A stretch of DNA of 49,619 nucleotides from Fimbriimonadaceae bacterium (GTDB lineage Bacteria; Armatimonadota; Fimbriimonadia; Fimbriimonadales; Fimbriimonadaceae): positions 1 to 49,619 of the forward strand of contig JANJUB010000090.1 in assembly GCA_024710805.1 (NCBI GenBank). Direction: 5' to 3'. Positions 16,232 through 25,257 of this stretch are shown in pieces (the first letter of the stretch is position 1; each line of letters begins with the position of its first letter). The notes under the pieces were generated by a model. That model ran no database searches. It saw nothing but the letters and a program-made list of their open reading frames with translations, and was not told the DNA's origin. A program made the position numbers and the translations under genes.

Positions 16232-18031
16232 CTAGCGCGGGCTGACCGGCGTGATGGTCAACGCTTTGACCTTGTCGCCTTCGAAGAGGACGCCAAGGCT
16301 CAGGGGGCTGAAGTAGACCCAGTTCTCCACCTTGCCCATGTCTGAGAGTTCGGTCTCGGCGCCGATCTCGATCGGCAGAATCGCATTGAACTCCGCCTTC
16401 GTCATGCCGACGCGAAGGGTCATCGATCGGCGCACCGACTCATCCGTCGGGCGAATAACCACCGTCGAGCCCGGCACATACGAGGTCACGCGAACGAGCT
16501 GATCGTCCTGCGTGTACGCCCGAATCGCCCCTGCTTGCCACCGGATCTCCATGACGTCGGGGTACCGGTCATCGAACCGGATCCGCGCGTCCGGATTGCC
16601 GAACGAGGCGACGGCGTCGTCGTAGGCCATCAACGCGCTCAGCATCTTATCGCCGATGTTGATCGAGATCCCCGAGGTCAAGTACATGGGCGGGGCATCG
16701 ATTTCCTGCGCCTTGATGTTGAGCGACTTGCACCCGGCCTGGTAGTTCGCATGGACGACTGCCCAGTTCGGAGCTTCCTTCGGCGAGTTCTTCAGCCAGG
16801 TGTACATCACGTCGACGGCCAGTGCTTCGAGTTCCTTCGAGCGGCCCTTGACTTGAAGCCTTCCCAAGTTCTCGGCCAGGGACGCGTTGTACGTCCGATT
16901 GCCCTGCTGGGCGGTGATGATTGCCTCGTACGCCTTCTGAAGCTGGTTCAGCCGATGGTAGCCAACCGCGGCGTTGTTCGCGTAGCGCATCTTGGTGGGC
17001 ACATCTTTGGCACGGCTGGCTTGGTCGGCGAGCCAAGCCGCTCCCTTCTGCACCGCGTTGGCGTTGCCATCGGGCTCGAGCACCTGGGCGATCGCCATCA
17101 ACTCGGCGATGCGGGCATTTCCAGGAAGCTTCTTCGAGGCCTCGTTCAGCCGAGTGATGACCTCCGCATAGCGGCGGCGGTTCTGATCGGTGATCATGTC
17201 GTCCTTCGAGGTGCCGACGCCGGGATCCTTGAGGATGGGGCCGAAGTCGACCCGGAACCACTGCTCGCGGAGCTTGGATGACAGCTCGTCGTAATACTGC
17301 ATCAGGTTCGATTGAGCGGCGTTGATCACCGCTTCGCGCAGCTTCGGCTCAAGCGTGGCGGCCTTATCGAAGGCGTACACCGCACCGCCAAAATCGCGGC
17401 GATCCATGAACGCCAGGCCCGCATCAAAAGCGAGCAACGACCTCAGTACGGCCGGGTCGTCGCTGATCCGCGCGGCGCGGGCCTTGGGGTCGGGATGTGT
17501 GCCGGTGAGCCGCTCAAACCACCCGCCGCCTTTGCGGCCGCGTATCTCTTCGAGCTTCAGGAGCATGTCGACCATGTCCTTCTTCGAATAGCCGGCGCGC
17601 TGCAGCAAGATCGCGCCGCTCGTGTCGGCTTCGGTTTCTTGAGCGCGGTTCCAGAACTGGCTCAGGTCTTCGGCCCGTGGGACAGAACTGTACACATGTC
17701 CATCCGACAAGTGAGAAATCTCATGGGCGACGACGGCGCGGATGATCCGCTGATCTCCCTTGACAAAGTCCACGAGCCCAGTGAAGATCACCATCTTCGC
17801 TTGCGGCTTGGCCTTCTCGTCTTCTTTGTTGAAGACCGCGGTCGCGTAGGCGTTAACGCTGTCATCCTCTTCGATCTCGCACTGGATCGGATACTGATAC
17901 CGTGGGTTCTGGGGTGCGAATGCTTCAAGCTCACGGACCATCTTTTCAAGGTCGGCCTTCGTAAAGTTGGCGGACAGCGATAGCGACGCGAGGCCGCTCA
18001 GCAAAACAAGAGACATTAACTTAGATTTCAA
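16232..18031 (-). CDS. Exported M48-family zinc metallopeptidase with helical repeat region
   Basis: 599 residues. A signal peptide (KLMSLVLLSGLASLSLS) is followed by an M48 catalytic domain with zinc motif HEISH (103-107) in VVAHEISHLSDGH and the third ligand Glu134 in QETEADTSGA. Residues about 175-400 are helical, TPR-like (GLAFMDRRDFGGAVYAFDKA). The last ~80 residues include RVGMTKAEFNAILP, a small-lipoprotein-A-like turn. The layout is like BepA/YfgC periplasmic proteases that check outer-membrane assembly, though the C-terminal part differs. The start is TTG at 18031 with GGAGGGAG 4 nt upstream. It converges on the 64-residue gene. Confidence 0.87.
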   Translation of the reverse strand: MKSKLMSLVLLSGLASLSLSANFTKADLEKMVRELEAFAPQNPRYQYPIQCEIEEDDSVNAYATAVFNKEDEKAKPQAKMVIFTGLVDFVKGDQRIIRAVVAHEISHLSDGHVYSSVPRAEDLSQFWNRAQETEADTSGAILLQRAGYSKKDMVDMLLKLEEIRGRKGGGWFERLTGTHPDPKARAARISDDPAVLRSLLAFDAGLAFMDRRDFGGAVYAFDKAATLEPKLREAVINAAQSNLMQYYDELSSKLREQWFRVDFGPILKDPGVGTSKDDMITDQNRRRYAEVITRLNEASKKLPGNARIAELMAIAQVLEPDGNANAVQKGAAWLADQASRAKDVPTKMRYANNAAVGYHRLNQLQKAYEAIITAQQGNRTYNASLAENLGRLQVKGRSKELEALAVDVMYTWLKNSPKEAPNWAVVHANYQAGCKSLNIKAQEIDAPPMYLTSGISINIGDKMLSALMAYDDAVASFGNPDARIRFDDRYPDVMEIRWQAGAIRAYTQDDQLVRVTSYVPGSTVVIRPTDESVRRSMTLRVGMTKAEFNAILPIEIGAETELSDMGKVENWVYFSPLSLGVLFEGDKVKALTITPVSPR

Positions 18032-18167
18032 TCGACTCCCTCCGAGTACGTTGCCCTCAGGGCTGACTCACGGCGATTCCGACGCGCCATCGCGGGCAGC
18101 GTTCCGTCCAGCCATAAAGATAGGTTCCATTGTATCCGCCGAAACTGAGATGGACGGGGCAACAGGG

Positions 18168-18173
18168 TAGCCT
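18168..18173 (+). promoter_or_regulatory. Candidate -10 box of nadB
   Basis: TAGCCT 8 nt before the ATG at 18182 without a ribosome site between. Confidence 0.35.
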
Positions 18174-18181
18174 CTGGCCCT

Positions 18182-19672
18182 ATGGCATCTTATGTCGCGG
18201 TCGGCAGCGGACTCGCTGGGCTCGCCTTCGCCCTGAGGGTTGCGGAGTCTGGCCATCGAGTCACGGTTTTGACCAAGGCCCAGGTGGCCGAGGCCAACAC
18301 CAGCTATGCGCAAGGTGGAATTGCCGCCGCGGTTGGAGAGGCTGATTCTTGGAAGCTCCACGAGCAAGACACGTTGACCGCTGGGGCTGGACTCTGCGAT
18401 CCGGCCGCCGTTCGCTTCCTAGTGCAGCATGCTCCGGCAGCCATCGACTGGCTGAAGGCGGTCGGAACCCGATTCGATACCGAAGCGGATGGCGACCTCG
18501 CCCTGGGACGTGAGGGAGGGCATTCGCGCCATCGGATCGTGCATTATGCCGACCGTACCGGCTGGGAAATCGAGCGTGCAGTCGTTCAAGCCGTCCGTGA
18601 GCATCCGAGCATCGAGGTGATCGAACACGCGTTTGCGACGGCGTTGCTCGTTAAGGATGGCGTTTGCCATGGCGTCCGCGCGGTGGTGAGCGAACTTGGC
18701 GAGCGCACGTACCTTGCGCACGGAACGCTGATTGCCACCGGTGGTTGCGGGATGATGTATCAGCACACGACGAACCCGCGGGTCGCAACGGCGGACGGCA
18801 TCGGGCTAGCCTCGGATGCGGGTGCGGCGATCGCAGACATGGAGTTCATGCAGTTTCACCCGACGACCCTCTACCACCCTCAGCTGCGCAGCTTCCTGAT
18901 TACCGAAGCAGTGCGCGGAGCGGGGGGAACTCTGCGCAACCACGAGGGCCGGCGCTTCATGTACGACTACGATCCGCGCCTCGAACTTGCCCCGCGCGAC
19001 GTGGTCGCCCGGGCGATGGAAGCCGAAATGCAGCGGTTGGGAACGTGGTGCCTCTATCTCGACCTCACGCACCTCGACCCGGAGAAGATCGAGCACGAGT
19101 TTCCGACGATCTACGCCAAGCTGCTTGAGCTCGGCTTGGACATCCGGAAGGAGTGGATTCCGGTCGTGCCGGCCCAGCATTACTCCTGCGGAGGCATCAT
19201 CACCGACCTGGGTGGGCGCTCGAACCTCCGCGGCCTGTACGCCGCCGGAGAAGTGGCGCGAACTGGAGTTCACGGGGCCAATCGCTTGGCGAGCAACAGC
19301 TTGCTCGAGGCGGTTGTGTTCTCGCAGGCCGCCGCGCGTTCGGCTCTGGCGGATCCGGTGGAGCCGGCACCCATCGAGGTGGCCGAACCTCAGTCGGTGG
19401 CGGAATCGGAAGCGGTTCGAATCCGACACGCGTTGCAGAGCATCATGACGCAACGGGTGGCGGTCGTGCGCTCGAACGAAGGTCTCAAGCAGGCAGAGTC
19501 AACCGTCGAGGGTCTGATCGAGTCTTACCGTGATGGGTTGAAGGCACCGTTCAGCCAGTACGCGCTGGAAACCCGAAATCTGCTGCTGGCCGCGCGTCAC
19601 GTGGTTCAGGGGGCTCGAGCCCGCACCGAGAACGTCGGCCTCCACTACAACGTGGACCTAGAAAAAGAGTGA
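18182..19672 (+). CDS. nadB: L-aspartate oxidase
   Basis: FAD enzyme that oxidises L-aspartate to iminoaspartate for NAD synthesis. The 496-residue product has the dinucleotide-binding GSGLAGLAFALRVAE near the N-terminus, the succinate dehydrogenase/NadB blocks SYAQGGIAAAV, GREGGHSRHRIVH, TGGCGMMYQHTTNP, MEFMQFHPTTLY, AQHYSCGGI and GEVARTGVHGANRLASNSLLEAVVF, and a C-terminal helical domain. The HSRHRI and GREGGHS patterns distinguish NadB from SdhA/FrdA. nadA and nadC are not nearby. Its TGA lies inside the left arm of the following terminator. Confidence 0.96.
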   Translation: MASYVAVGSGLAGLAFALRVAESGHRVTVLTKAQVAEANTSYAQGGIAAAVGEADSWKLHEQDTLTAGAGLCDPAAVRFLVQHAPAAIDWLKAVGTRFDTEADGDLALGREGGHSRHRIVHYADRTGWEIERAVVQAVREHPSIEVIEHAFATALLVKDGVCHGVRAVVSELGERTYLAHGTLIATGGCGMMYQHTTNPRVATADGIGLASDAGAAIADMEFMQFHPTTLYHPQLRSFLITEAVRGAGGTLRNHEGRRFMYDYDPRLELAPRDVVARAMEAEMQRLGTWCLYLDLTHLDPEKIEHEFPTIYAKLLELGLDIRKEWIPVVPAQHYSCGGIITDLGGRSNLRGLYAAGEVARTGVHGANRLASNSLLEAVVFSQAAARSALADPVEPAPIEVAEPQSVAESEAVRIRHALQSIMTQRVAVVRSNEGLKQAESTVEGLIESYRDGLKAPFSQYALETRNLLLAARHVVQGARARTENVGLHYNVDLEKE

Positions 19673-19701
19673 CGCCGCTGGGAAGTCCCAGCGGCGTCAC
19701 T
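19668..19701. terminator. Intrinsic terminator between convergent genes
   Basis: Perfect 16-bp arms AGTGACGCCGCTGGGA/TCCCAGCGGCGTCACT with a 2-nt apex. On the minus strand the stem is followed by CTTTTTC, so it best terminates the protease gene; on the plus strand it overlaps the nadB stop codon and lacks a T-run. Confidence 0.85.
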
Positions 19702-19723
19702 TAGAACCCTCAACCCTGAAGGG

Positions 19724-22700
19724 TTACGGATTCACGTTCAGCAATGCCCCTGCACCCTTGTTGGCATACAGGGCCCAGACTCCGACGAAGACCTGACTGG
19801 AGTAGGTCCGGGTCGTGATCTGGAAGGTGCCCGAGGTTGCTCCCGCGGGGACAACCACGAACTGCGGCACTTGAACGATGCCCGGAACGCCCGATCGGAT
19901 TTGGACGGTGAGGCCGCCCGCCGGAGCCGGACCGTTCAGCGTGAACGTGCCGGTCGAACCTTGGCCGCTATTGACCGAGCTCGGGTCGAGCGTCATCGTG
20001 ATCGGCTGCGGAGGAATCACCGTTACCGAACCCGACACGCTTAGTCCGTTGGCGGACGCGGTGATCGAGCAGAGTTGCGTGGAAGCAACCGGATTGCTGT
20101 TCACCGTGAACACGCCACTGTACTTGCCGGCGGCTGCGGTCACCGATCCGGGGATCGAGATCGCGGCATTGTTCGATGAGAGCGTGATGTTCAGACCACC
20201 CGCAGGAGCCGGAGCATTGAGATACACCGCCGCCGTGGCCGCCTGGCCACCCGTCAGCGATCGCGGGAAGACCGCTATCGAGGTCGGGCCATTGGCGACG
20301 ATGGTGAACGTCTGCGCGGCGGTGGTACCGCCGCCCGGGGCCGGATTCACGACGCGGACCTGAGCGGTTCCCGCGGTCGCAATTTCTGCGGCGCTGATCG
20401 TCGACTTCAGCTCGGTCGTGCTGATGAAGGTCGTGGATCGCTGAACGCCATTCCACGAGATCTTCGAACTGCTCACGTAGTTCTTGCCCTTCACGGTAAG
20501 CGTGAACGCCCCCGCACCGGCGGCTCGGACTGCCGGGGCAATCGAATCGAGCGTGGGAACCGGGTTGTTGATCGTGAAGTCACGCTCGTTCGAGGCACCG
20601 CCGCCCGGAGGAGGCGTGACCACGCGAACCTTGACGATCTGGGCAAATGCGATATCGCTTGCACTGACCGTCGCGGTGAGCTGGTTGGCATTCACGAAGG
20701 TGGTCGGGCGGTTGGCGCCGAACCACTGAACCGTGGAGTTCGGAACGAAGTTCTCACCGTTGACGGTCAGCGTGAACGCGGCACCACCAGCGGTGGCGCT
20801 CGTCGGGCTGATCGAGGTGACGACCGGTACGCCAGCCGACGTGTCGGGGGTCACGGTGAAGTCTGCGTTCGAGATGTCGTAGAAGCCGCTTCCCGCCGAG
20901 CTCTCGACGATGATGCGCGCGTTCGTGGTGTCGATGTTGTTGGGAAGCAGGACCGTTTCGCTTCCGTCGTTCGGCGTGTTGGTGGCCAGCACCAGCGCGG
21001 TGCCGTTGCCGTAACTGTTGCCACCGTCGGTCGAGAGCAGGATGTTGACGGTCGGTGCGGTGCTGCCGCCCTTGTCCCAGGTTACGGTCGGTGACGAGTT
21101 GCCGAGCCAAGATTCGCCACCGTTCGGCGACGTCACCGAGAACGGGGCACCGACGACGGTGATATTCATATCATCGATCGCGTGGCCGCCGCCGCTCGGG
21201 CGCGTGTCTCGAACCGTGATTCGGAACTTCATGCTGCGATCGACGGCCGGAAGCGCTTCCCACCGGTCGGTCGTGCCCGCCAGCACGGTGCTGAGCTTGG
21301 GGAAGAACCGGGTGTTCGAAGCGCTGGGGTTGATCGACCGGAACAGAACGCCGGTGACCGACGAGTTGCCGAGGTCAAACTGCTCCCAGCAGAAAGTGAT
21401 CGGATCGTTGTCAGGATCGGATCCCGTGGCGCGCAGCTTGAACGGAGTGTTGCGCGGGATCGTGATGTCCGCGTTGGCGTTCGCCGTGGGAGGCGCGTTA
21501 AGGTTGACCGCTTCCGATCCACCCGAAGCGGAGTTGTTCCGCCACGCCACGATCTGATCCAGATTGTGGGTGTGGAAGTAGGGATCGGAGTTCATCTGAA
21601 CGTTATCCCCACCGCAGATGCCGGCGTACGCCATGATCGTTGTGCCGGAGCCCGGCTCATAGTCGTTGCCCGGATCGTTGCCGCCTTGGCAGTTCGCAAA
21701 CGTATGTCGACCGCCGAACTGGTGTCCCATTTCGTGGCAGACATAGTCCACATCGAATGGGTCGCCGACGGGCTGGGGCAAGCCGGTTACGCCCTGCGCC
21801 TTGATCCCCGCAACGCCAACCGAGTTCAGGGCAGCTACGCCGCCATCGCCCGTTCCAAAGACGTGGCCCATGTCGTAGTTCGTGTTGCCGACGGAAGCAT
21901 CCGTTTCGGTCTGATTCTCGGCCAGCATCGCAAACACGTTGTTGTTCGTGTAAGGATCGGTGTTCGGGTCGGTCCACGCCTTCGAGTAAATGATGTTGAG
22001 GCGGATGGCGACGTCGACCATGTAGATGCTGTTCACGCGGTTAACCGTCGTAGCGATGGCCGCCAGCGCAGGGACTTCGCCGCCGTGAAAGGCGGTGTAC
22101 TCGCCCGTCGCGTTCATCGCAAGCCGATACGACTTGAGCGTGCCGCCGACGTTCATGATCGTGAACAACGAGGGATCTCGGAAGTTGAATCGATAGCTCG
22201 AGCCTTCTTGAGTGAGACAGCGCAGTTGTCGGGGAATCGTGTTGTCGCGTCGGTAGTAAACAAAGACGCCGTCCTTCCGACCCTGGGCGACCGGCTCGAT
22301 GACGAACGAACCGCCGTCCGTGCCGCGCACGAAACCATGGAACCCATTCGGGCCGAAGTCGATCCGCCCGGTCTCCCGCGGGTTGTCGATCGACTGGACC
22401 ATGTAGGTCTTCACTCCGATCTTCTGCTCGAGTTCGGGCGAGAGAATCGGCGACTCGACGACTTTATACTTTCGCATGGAGCCGTCCGGCATCGGGAGGT
22501 CCATCACGGAGAAGTTGGTCATGCCCGCGCCAGACTCGCGAGGGGCCAAGCCAAGCTGGGCCTGAAGAGAGCCTACATCGACTCGAAAAGTCTGGTAGTT
22601 CTCGATCCAGGAGGCGAAGGGCTTCGATCGGGAATCGACTTCAAGCGTGGCTCTCCGCCACGTTGCCGACCCGTCGGAGACCTGCGCCGAACCTGTGACC

Positions 22701-22750
22701 GAAGCCACCGTCGCCAGTGCGGCGAGCATCATACAAAACGTATTGCGCAT
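19724..22750 (-). CDS. Secreted reprolysin-like zinc metalloprotease with TIG domains
   Basis: 1008 residues with a signal peptide (MRNTFCMMLAALATVASVTG, then SAQ). The catalytic domain has the metzincin zinc motif HEMGHQFGGRH (339-349) and a Met-turn in TTIMAYAGICG, as in reprolysin-like M12 peptidases. After a PKD-like stretch near 430-540 come two IPT/TIG domains with VTSISPTSA, FTLTVNGENFVPNS and FTLTVKGKNYVSSS (about 665-840), then two repeats containing APAGGL and GGQAATAAV-like text. The ATG at 22750 was chosen because it starts the signal peptide and has GGAG 10 nt upstream. Substrates are unknown. Confidence 0.88.
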   Translation of the reverse strand: MRNTFCMMLAALATVASVTGSAQVSDGSATWRRATLEVDSRSKPFASWIENYQTFRVDVGSLQAQLGLAPRESGAGMTNFSVMDLPMPDGSMRKYKVVESPILSPELEQKIGVKTYMVQSIDNPRETGRIDFGPNGFHGFVRGTDGGSFVIEPVAQGRKDGVFVYYRRDNTIPRQLRCLTQEGSSYRFNFRDPSLFTIMNVGGTLKSYRLAMNATGEYTAFHGGEVPALAAIATTVNRVNSIYMVDVAIRLNIIYSKAWTDPNTDPYTNNNVFAMLAENQTETDASVGNTNYDMGHVFGTGDGGVAALNSVGVAGIKAQGVTGLPQPVGDPFDVDYVCHEMGHQFGGRHTFANCQGGNDPGNDYEPGSGTTIMAYAGICGGDNVQMNSDPYFHTHNLDQIVAWRNNSASGGSEAVNLNAPPTANANADITIPRNTPFKLRATGSDPDNDPITFCWEQFDLGNSSVTGVLFRSINPSASNTRFFPKLSTVLAGTTDRWEALPAVDRSMKFRITVRDTRPSGGGHAIDDMNITVVGAPFSVTSPNGGESWLGNSSPTVTWDKGGSTAPTVNILLSTDGGNSYGNGTALVLATNTPNDGSETVLLPNNIDTTNARIIVESSAGSGFYDISNADFTVTPDTSAGVPVVTSISPTSATAGGAAFTLTVNGENFVPNSTVQWFGANRPTTFVNANQLTATVSASDIAFAQIVKVRVVTPPPGGGASNERDFTINNPVPTLDSIAPAVRAAGAGAFTLTVKGKNYVSSSKISWNGVQRSTTFISTTELKSTISAAEIATAGTAQVRVVNPAPGGGTTAAQTFTIVANGPTSIAVFPRSLTGGQAATAAVYLNAPAPAGGLNITLSSNNAAISIPGSVTAAAGKYSGVFTVNSNPVASTQLCSITASANGLSVSGSVTVIPPQPITMTLDPSSVNSGQGSTGTFTLNGPAPAGGLTVQIRSGVPGIVQVPQFVVVPAGATSGTFQITTRTYSSQVFVGVWALYANKGAGALLNVNP

Positions 22751-22916
22751 AGTGATCCTGCTCCCAATTCCTTGAGGTGCTTTAGTATAGGCCGAACGGC
22801 GGCCCAAGTCAAGGAGAATTACGGGTTCTACCCCTAGGTTTGGACGGATTCAGGGAGTCCAGTCGTTCGCCGCCGCAGTCTCGCCGGGTTGTTAAGCTTG
22901 CCGAACCTTCAGTTCT

Positions 22917-22944
22917 TTGGCGAAACGCCGACAGAACATATAGG
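22917..22944 (+). promoter_or_regulatory. Candidate promoter of the nucleotidase-domain gene
   Basis: TTGGCG, 16-nt spacer, TATAGG; AAGGAAG follows about 8 nt before the ATG at 22966. The rest of the 22751-22965 gap shows no gene. Confidence 0.4.
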
Positions 22945-22965
22945 GTCAAATAAAGGAAGACAGAA

Positions 22966-23559
22966 ATGCGCAAGCTCATGTTGGGTTCGTTGTTCCTCAG
23001 TCTCGTCGCTTACGGAGCGGCTCAGGCGGGCCGTACCCCGGCGAGCAACCCTGAAGCAGGGCCGCACCTGCCCAGCCAAGCTGCCGCAGATGTGTTGCGT
23101 GAGGTTGCCGGCACGGATGGCGCCTTTATTCCCGCCCGGTCGATTTCGGCAACCTATGATCCCAACAACTTGGCGGCGATGCTCCAGTTCCCGACCGACG
23201 ATATCGTGGTCGTCAAACTGACGGGCCGCGATCTGCGCGCCGCCTTCGAGCGATCGGTTTCGCTCTATCCGCAACCGAACTCCAGCTTCCTGCAGCTTTC
23301 GGGCTTTGTCGTGGAGTTCTCGGCGGCCGGAGCCCCCGAAAGCCGAGTGATGAATGTGACGGTCAACGGCTCGGCGCTCGATGAGAACCGAACCTACACC
23401 GTGGCCATGCCCGGCTCGCTTGGGCGCGGCGGGATGGGATACTTCAAGATATGGGACAAGTCGAAGATCGAACGAACCCTGCCGGGCGCGACGCTCGAAT
23501 CGGTGCTCAAAGGCCGCAAGTACGCCGCTACCTCGCCGCGCTGGGTGTCGCGGCCCTAG
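22966..23559 (+). CDS. Exported solo 5'-nucleotidase C-terminal domain protein
   Basis: 197 residues: a signal peptide (LMLGSLFLSLVAYGAAQA) and then only the substrate-binding domain of UshA-type nucleotidases. Matching blocks are SQAAADVLREVAGTDGAFIP, LQFPTDDIVVVKLTGRDLRAAFE, SFLQLSGFVVEFS and the final NRTYTVAMPGSLGRGGMGYF. The metallophosphatase domain that performs hydrolysis is absent, so it is probably a nucleotide-binding protein or a partner of an unseen enzyme. The gene overlaps the next gene in a different frame by about 109 nt, which implies co-expression. Confidence 0.8.
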   Translation: MRKLMLGSLFLSLVAYGAAQAGRTPASNPEAGPHLPSQAAADVLREVAGTDGAFIPARSISATYDPNNLAAMLQFPTDDIVVVKLTGRDLRAAFERSVSLYPQPNSSFLQLSGFVVEFSAAGAPESRVMNVTVNGSALDENRTYTVAMPGSLGRGGMGYFKIWDKSKIERTLPGATLESVLKGRKYAATSPRWVSRP

Positions 23560-24461
23560 CCACGGCGGCGGTTCTCGTGACGGCGGCGGCTCGCCCGTCT
23601 GCTGAACCTGAGGTGAAGTTCGATTCCGCGACCGCTTGGAAGCACCTGATCAAGCAGTGTGAGTTCGGTCCGCGCTTTCCCGGGAGCGAGGCCCATAAAT
23701 CCACCCGCGACTGGCTCGTCGACCGGCTGAAGGAGTCGTGCGAGAACGTCCGAACCCAAGAGTTCACCCACCAATGGTCGGTGGGCGAGAAGAAGATCAC
23801 GATGTGGAACGTGATCGGCGATGTCAACTGGAAAGACGCCAAGACCCGCGTGCTCCTGCTTGCCCACTGGGACACGCGTCCCTACGCCGACCAGGACCCC
23901 GATGACCGCAACCGCGCCAAGCCGATCGTCGGCGCGAACGACGGCGCCAGCGGCGTGGCCGTGCTGCTCGAGGTGATGAACGCGGTTAAGGGCCGGCTCC
24001 CCAAGGATGTCGGCGTGATGGTGCTGCTCACCGATGGCGAAGACCTTGGCCCTGGGCTGGACGAAATGTTCCTCGGCGCCGCGCACTTCGCCAAGAACAT
24101 GCCCACGCCGAAACCGGACTACGGAATCTTGTTGGACATGATTGGCGACAAGGATCTGCGGGTGCCGATCGAGCGAAACAGCTACGCGTATGCGCCGCGC
24201 CTGATTCGCGAGTTGTACGCTCACGCCGCGACGGTTGGGCTATCTGAGACGTTTCCGAATGTGCTTGGCCCGTGGATCGAAGACGACCACATCCCGCTGA
24301 ACGAAGCTGGCCTGCCGACGATCGACCTCATCGACTTCACCTATGAGCCCTGGCACACGATCCGCGACACGCCCGACAAGTGCTCGGCGGAATCGCTGGG
24401 CAAGGTGGGGAAGCTGATGGAGACGTGGTTGCTGAAGGACCCGCCGTTCAAGATTCGGTAG
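23451..24461 (+). CDS. M28-family peptidase / glutaminyl-peptide cyclotransferase
   Basis: 336 residues, membrane-anchored or exported. The zinc peptidase fold is clear from LLLAHWDTRPYADQDPDD, VGANDGASGVAVLLEV, LLTDGEDLGPG, YGILLDMIGDKDL and DDHIPLNEAGLPTIDLIDF, the closest pattern being bacterial glutaminyl cyclases that form N-terminal pyroglutamate. The start is difficult: the hydrophobic segment YLAALGVAALATAAVLVTAA must be translated, but the only ATG before it is at 23451, inside the upstream gene. The alternative GTG at 23577 would remove the segment. Confidence 0.82.
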   Translation: MGQVEDRTNPAGRDARIGAQRPQVRRYLAALGVAALATAAVLVTAAARPSAEPEVKFDSATAWKHLIKQCEFGPRFPGSEAHKSTRDWLVDRLKESCENVRTQEFTHQWSVGEKKITMWNVIGDVNWKDAKTRVLLLAHWDTRPYADQDPDDRNRAKPIVGANDGASGVAVLLEVMNAVKGRLPKDVGVMVLLTDGEDLGPGLDEMFLGAAHFAKNMPTPKPDYGILLDMIGDKDLRVPIERNSYAYAPRLIRELYAHAATVGLSETFPNVLGPWIEDDHIPLNEAGLPTIDLIDFTYEPWHTIRDTPDKCSAESLGKVGKLMETWLLKDPPFKIR

Positions 24462-24473
24462 GGTCTTTGGCAT

Positions 24474-24498
24474 TGGCTCGGGTTAGCTCGGGTTAGCA
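24474..24498 (+). repeat. TTGGCTCGGGTTAGC microrepeat
   Basis: TTGGCTCGGGTTAGC followed by TCGGGTTAGC, related to the microrepeat at 8455-8520. It is the first of four repeat types packed into the gene-free stretch 24462-24787. Confidence 0.4.
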
Positions 24499-24502
24499 TC
24501 GG

Positions 24503-24548
24503 ACTCCCCCTCGCCTCGCTTGCGGGGAGAGGGGCTGGGGGGTCAGGG
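24503..24548 (+). repeat. Hairpin plus G-tract repeat, copy C
   Basis: CTCCCCCTCGCC, loop, GGGGAGAGGGG, then CTGGGGGG. It begins about 42 nt after the M28 stop codon in the same orientation. Confidence 0.7.
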
Positions 24549-24616
24549 ATTATCACTGTAGCCCACGAGCGCGAGGATGGTTTGTGCCTCGCATCCAAAC
24601 TGGGGTGCCAGCAAGA

Positions 24617-24641
24617 GGCTCCGACAGAGCGGAGCCCTCCC
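24617..24641 (-). repeat. Dispersed RAYT-type REP hairpin
   Basis: On the minus strand: foot GGGAGG, arms GGCTCCG/CGGAGCC, loop CTCTGT. It differs by one loop base from the copies downstream of the RAYT gene 17 kb away. Confidence 0.8.
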
Positions 24642-24711
24642 GCGTCGGGATGAACCCACCGACGACCTCAGTGCTCGGGTAAGAGCTGATGCTGCTTGGT
24701 CAACGACGTGG

Positions 24712-24735
24712 GGCAAGGATGTTCTTGTGCCTTGC
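24712..24735 (+). repeat. Short GGCAAGG hairpin, copy 2
   Basis: GGCAAGG, spacer ATGTTCTTGTG, CCTTGCC. Compared with the copy at 7693 both arms have changed together, keeping the pairing. Confidence 0.5.
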
Positions 24736-24787
24736 CGGATGGGCACGAGTTCGCATGGGGGTGAGGGGCGATTGGCGGTGCGGTCGG

Positions 24788-25213
24788 TCACTTGAGCAAG
24801 GGAAGATAGTCACTAATCTCGATCGGGGGCAACTGACCACAGCGAGCACTCATCGTATCCAGTGCCGTGGTGTCTGCTTCCCTCGAAACCCAATATAGCG
24901 CGCGCTCATCTCCCACAATCCACACGTGGTGTAAGACCTGGACGTGGAGTTCACGTTGACCCAGCAAGTAGGCCTTTAGGTCGTCAGAGGGCACCTCGAT
25001 CCGGAGCCCCGACGATGAATGAACACCCCATAGTTCATCGTCGCTCAACCCTTCAAATGGGAACGTCGAAAAGCAGTTGCGGTCTTCGTCCCACCAAGTC
25101 AGATCGAGCGATGCGAGCGGTGCAAACTGATTCATCACGAGTGGCTCCTCGAACTCGAACATGTAGCAGGCTTGCCCGCTTGCGTCATGGCGAAAAAGTA
25201 ATCGTTGGATCAT
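24788..25213 (-). CDS. Hypothetical protein, unrecognised
   Basis: 141 residues, soluble, acidic, tryptophan-rich (LDLTWWDEDRN, ELWGVHSSSGL, HHVWIVGD). Strand-like patterns suggest a small beta-rich fold. I recognise no domain. A clear AGGAGGG lies 5 nt before the ATG. It follows the lipoprotein gene by 44 nt on the same strand, so the two probably form an operon. The pair sits between two clusters of repeats, which may mean it was inserted as a unit. Confidence 0.65.
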   Translation of the reverse strand: MIQRLLFRHDASGQACYMFEFEEPLVMNQFAPLASLDLTWWDEDRNCFSTFPFEGLSDDELWGVHSSSGLRIEVPSDDLKAYLLGQRELHVQVLHHVWIVGDERALYWVSREADTTALDTMSARCGQLPPIEISDYLPLLK

Positions 25214-25257
25214 AAATCCCTCCTGCTGCGGCAGACGGAGGCTCCAAGAGAGGTCGC

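Noticed and set aside
21182-22837. Long open frame antisense to the secreted protease
   Set aside because: Arg/Val/His-rich shadow product without domains; the sense strand has the HEMGHQFGGRH protease.
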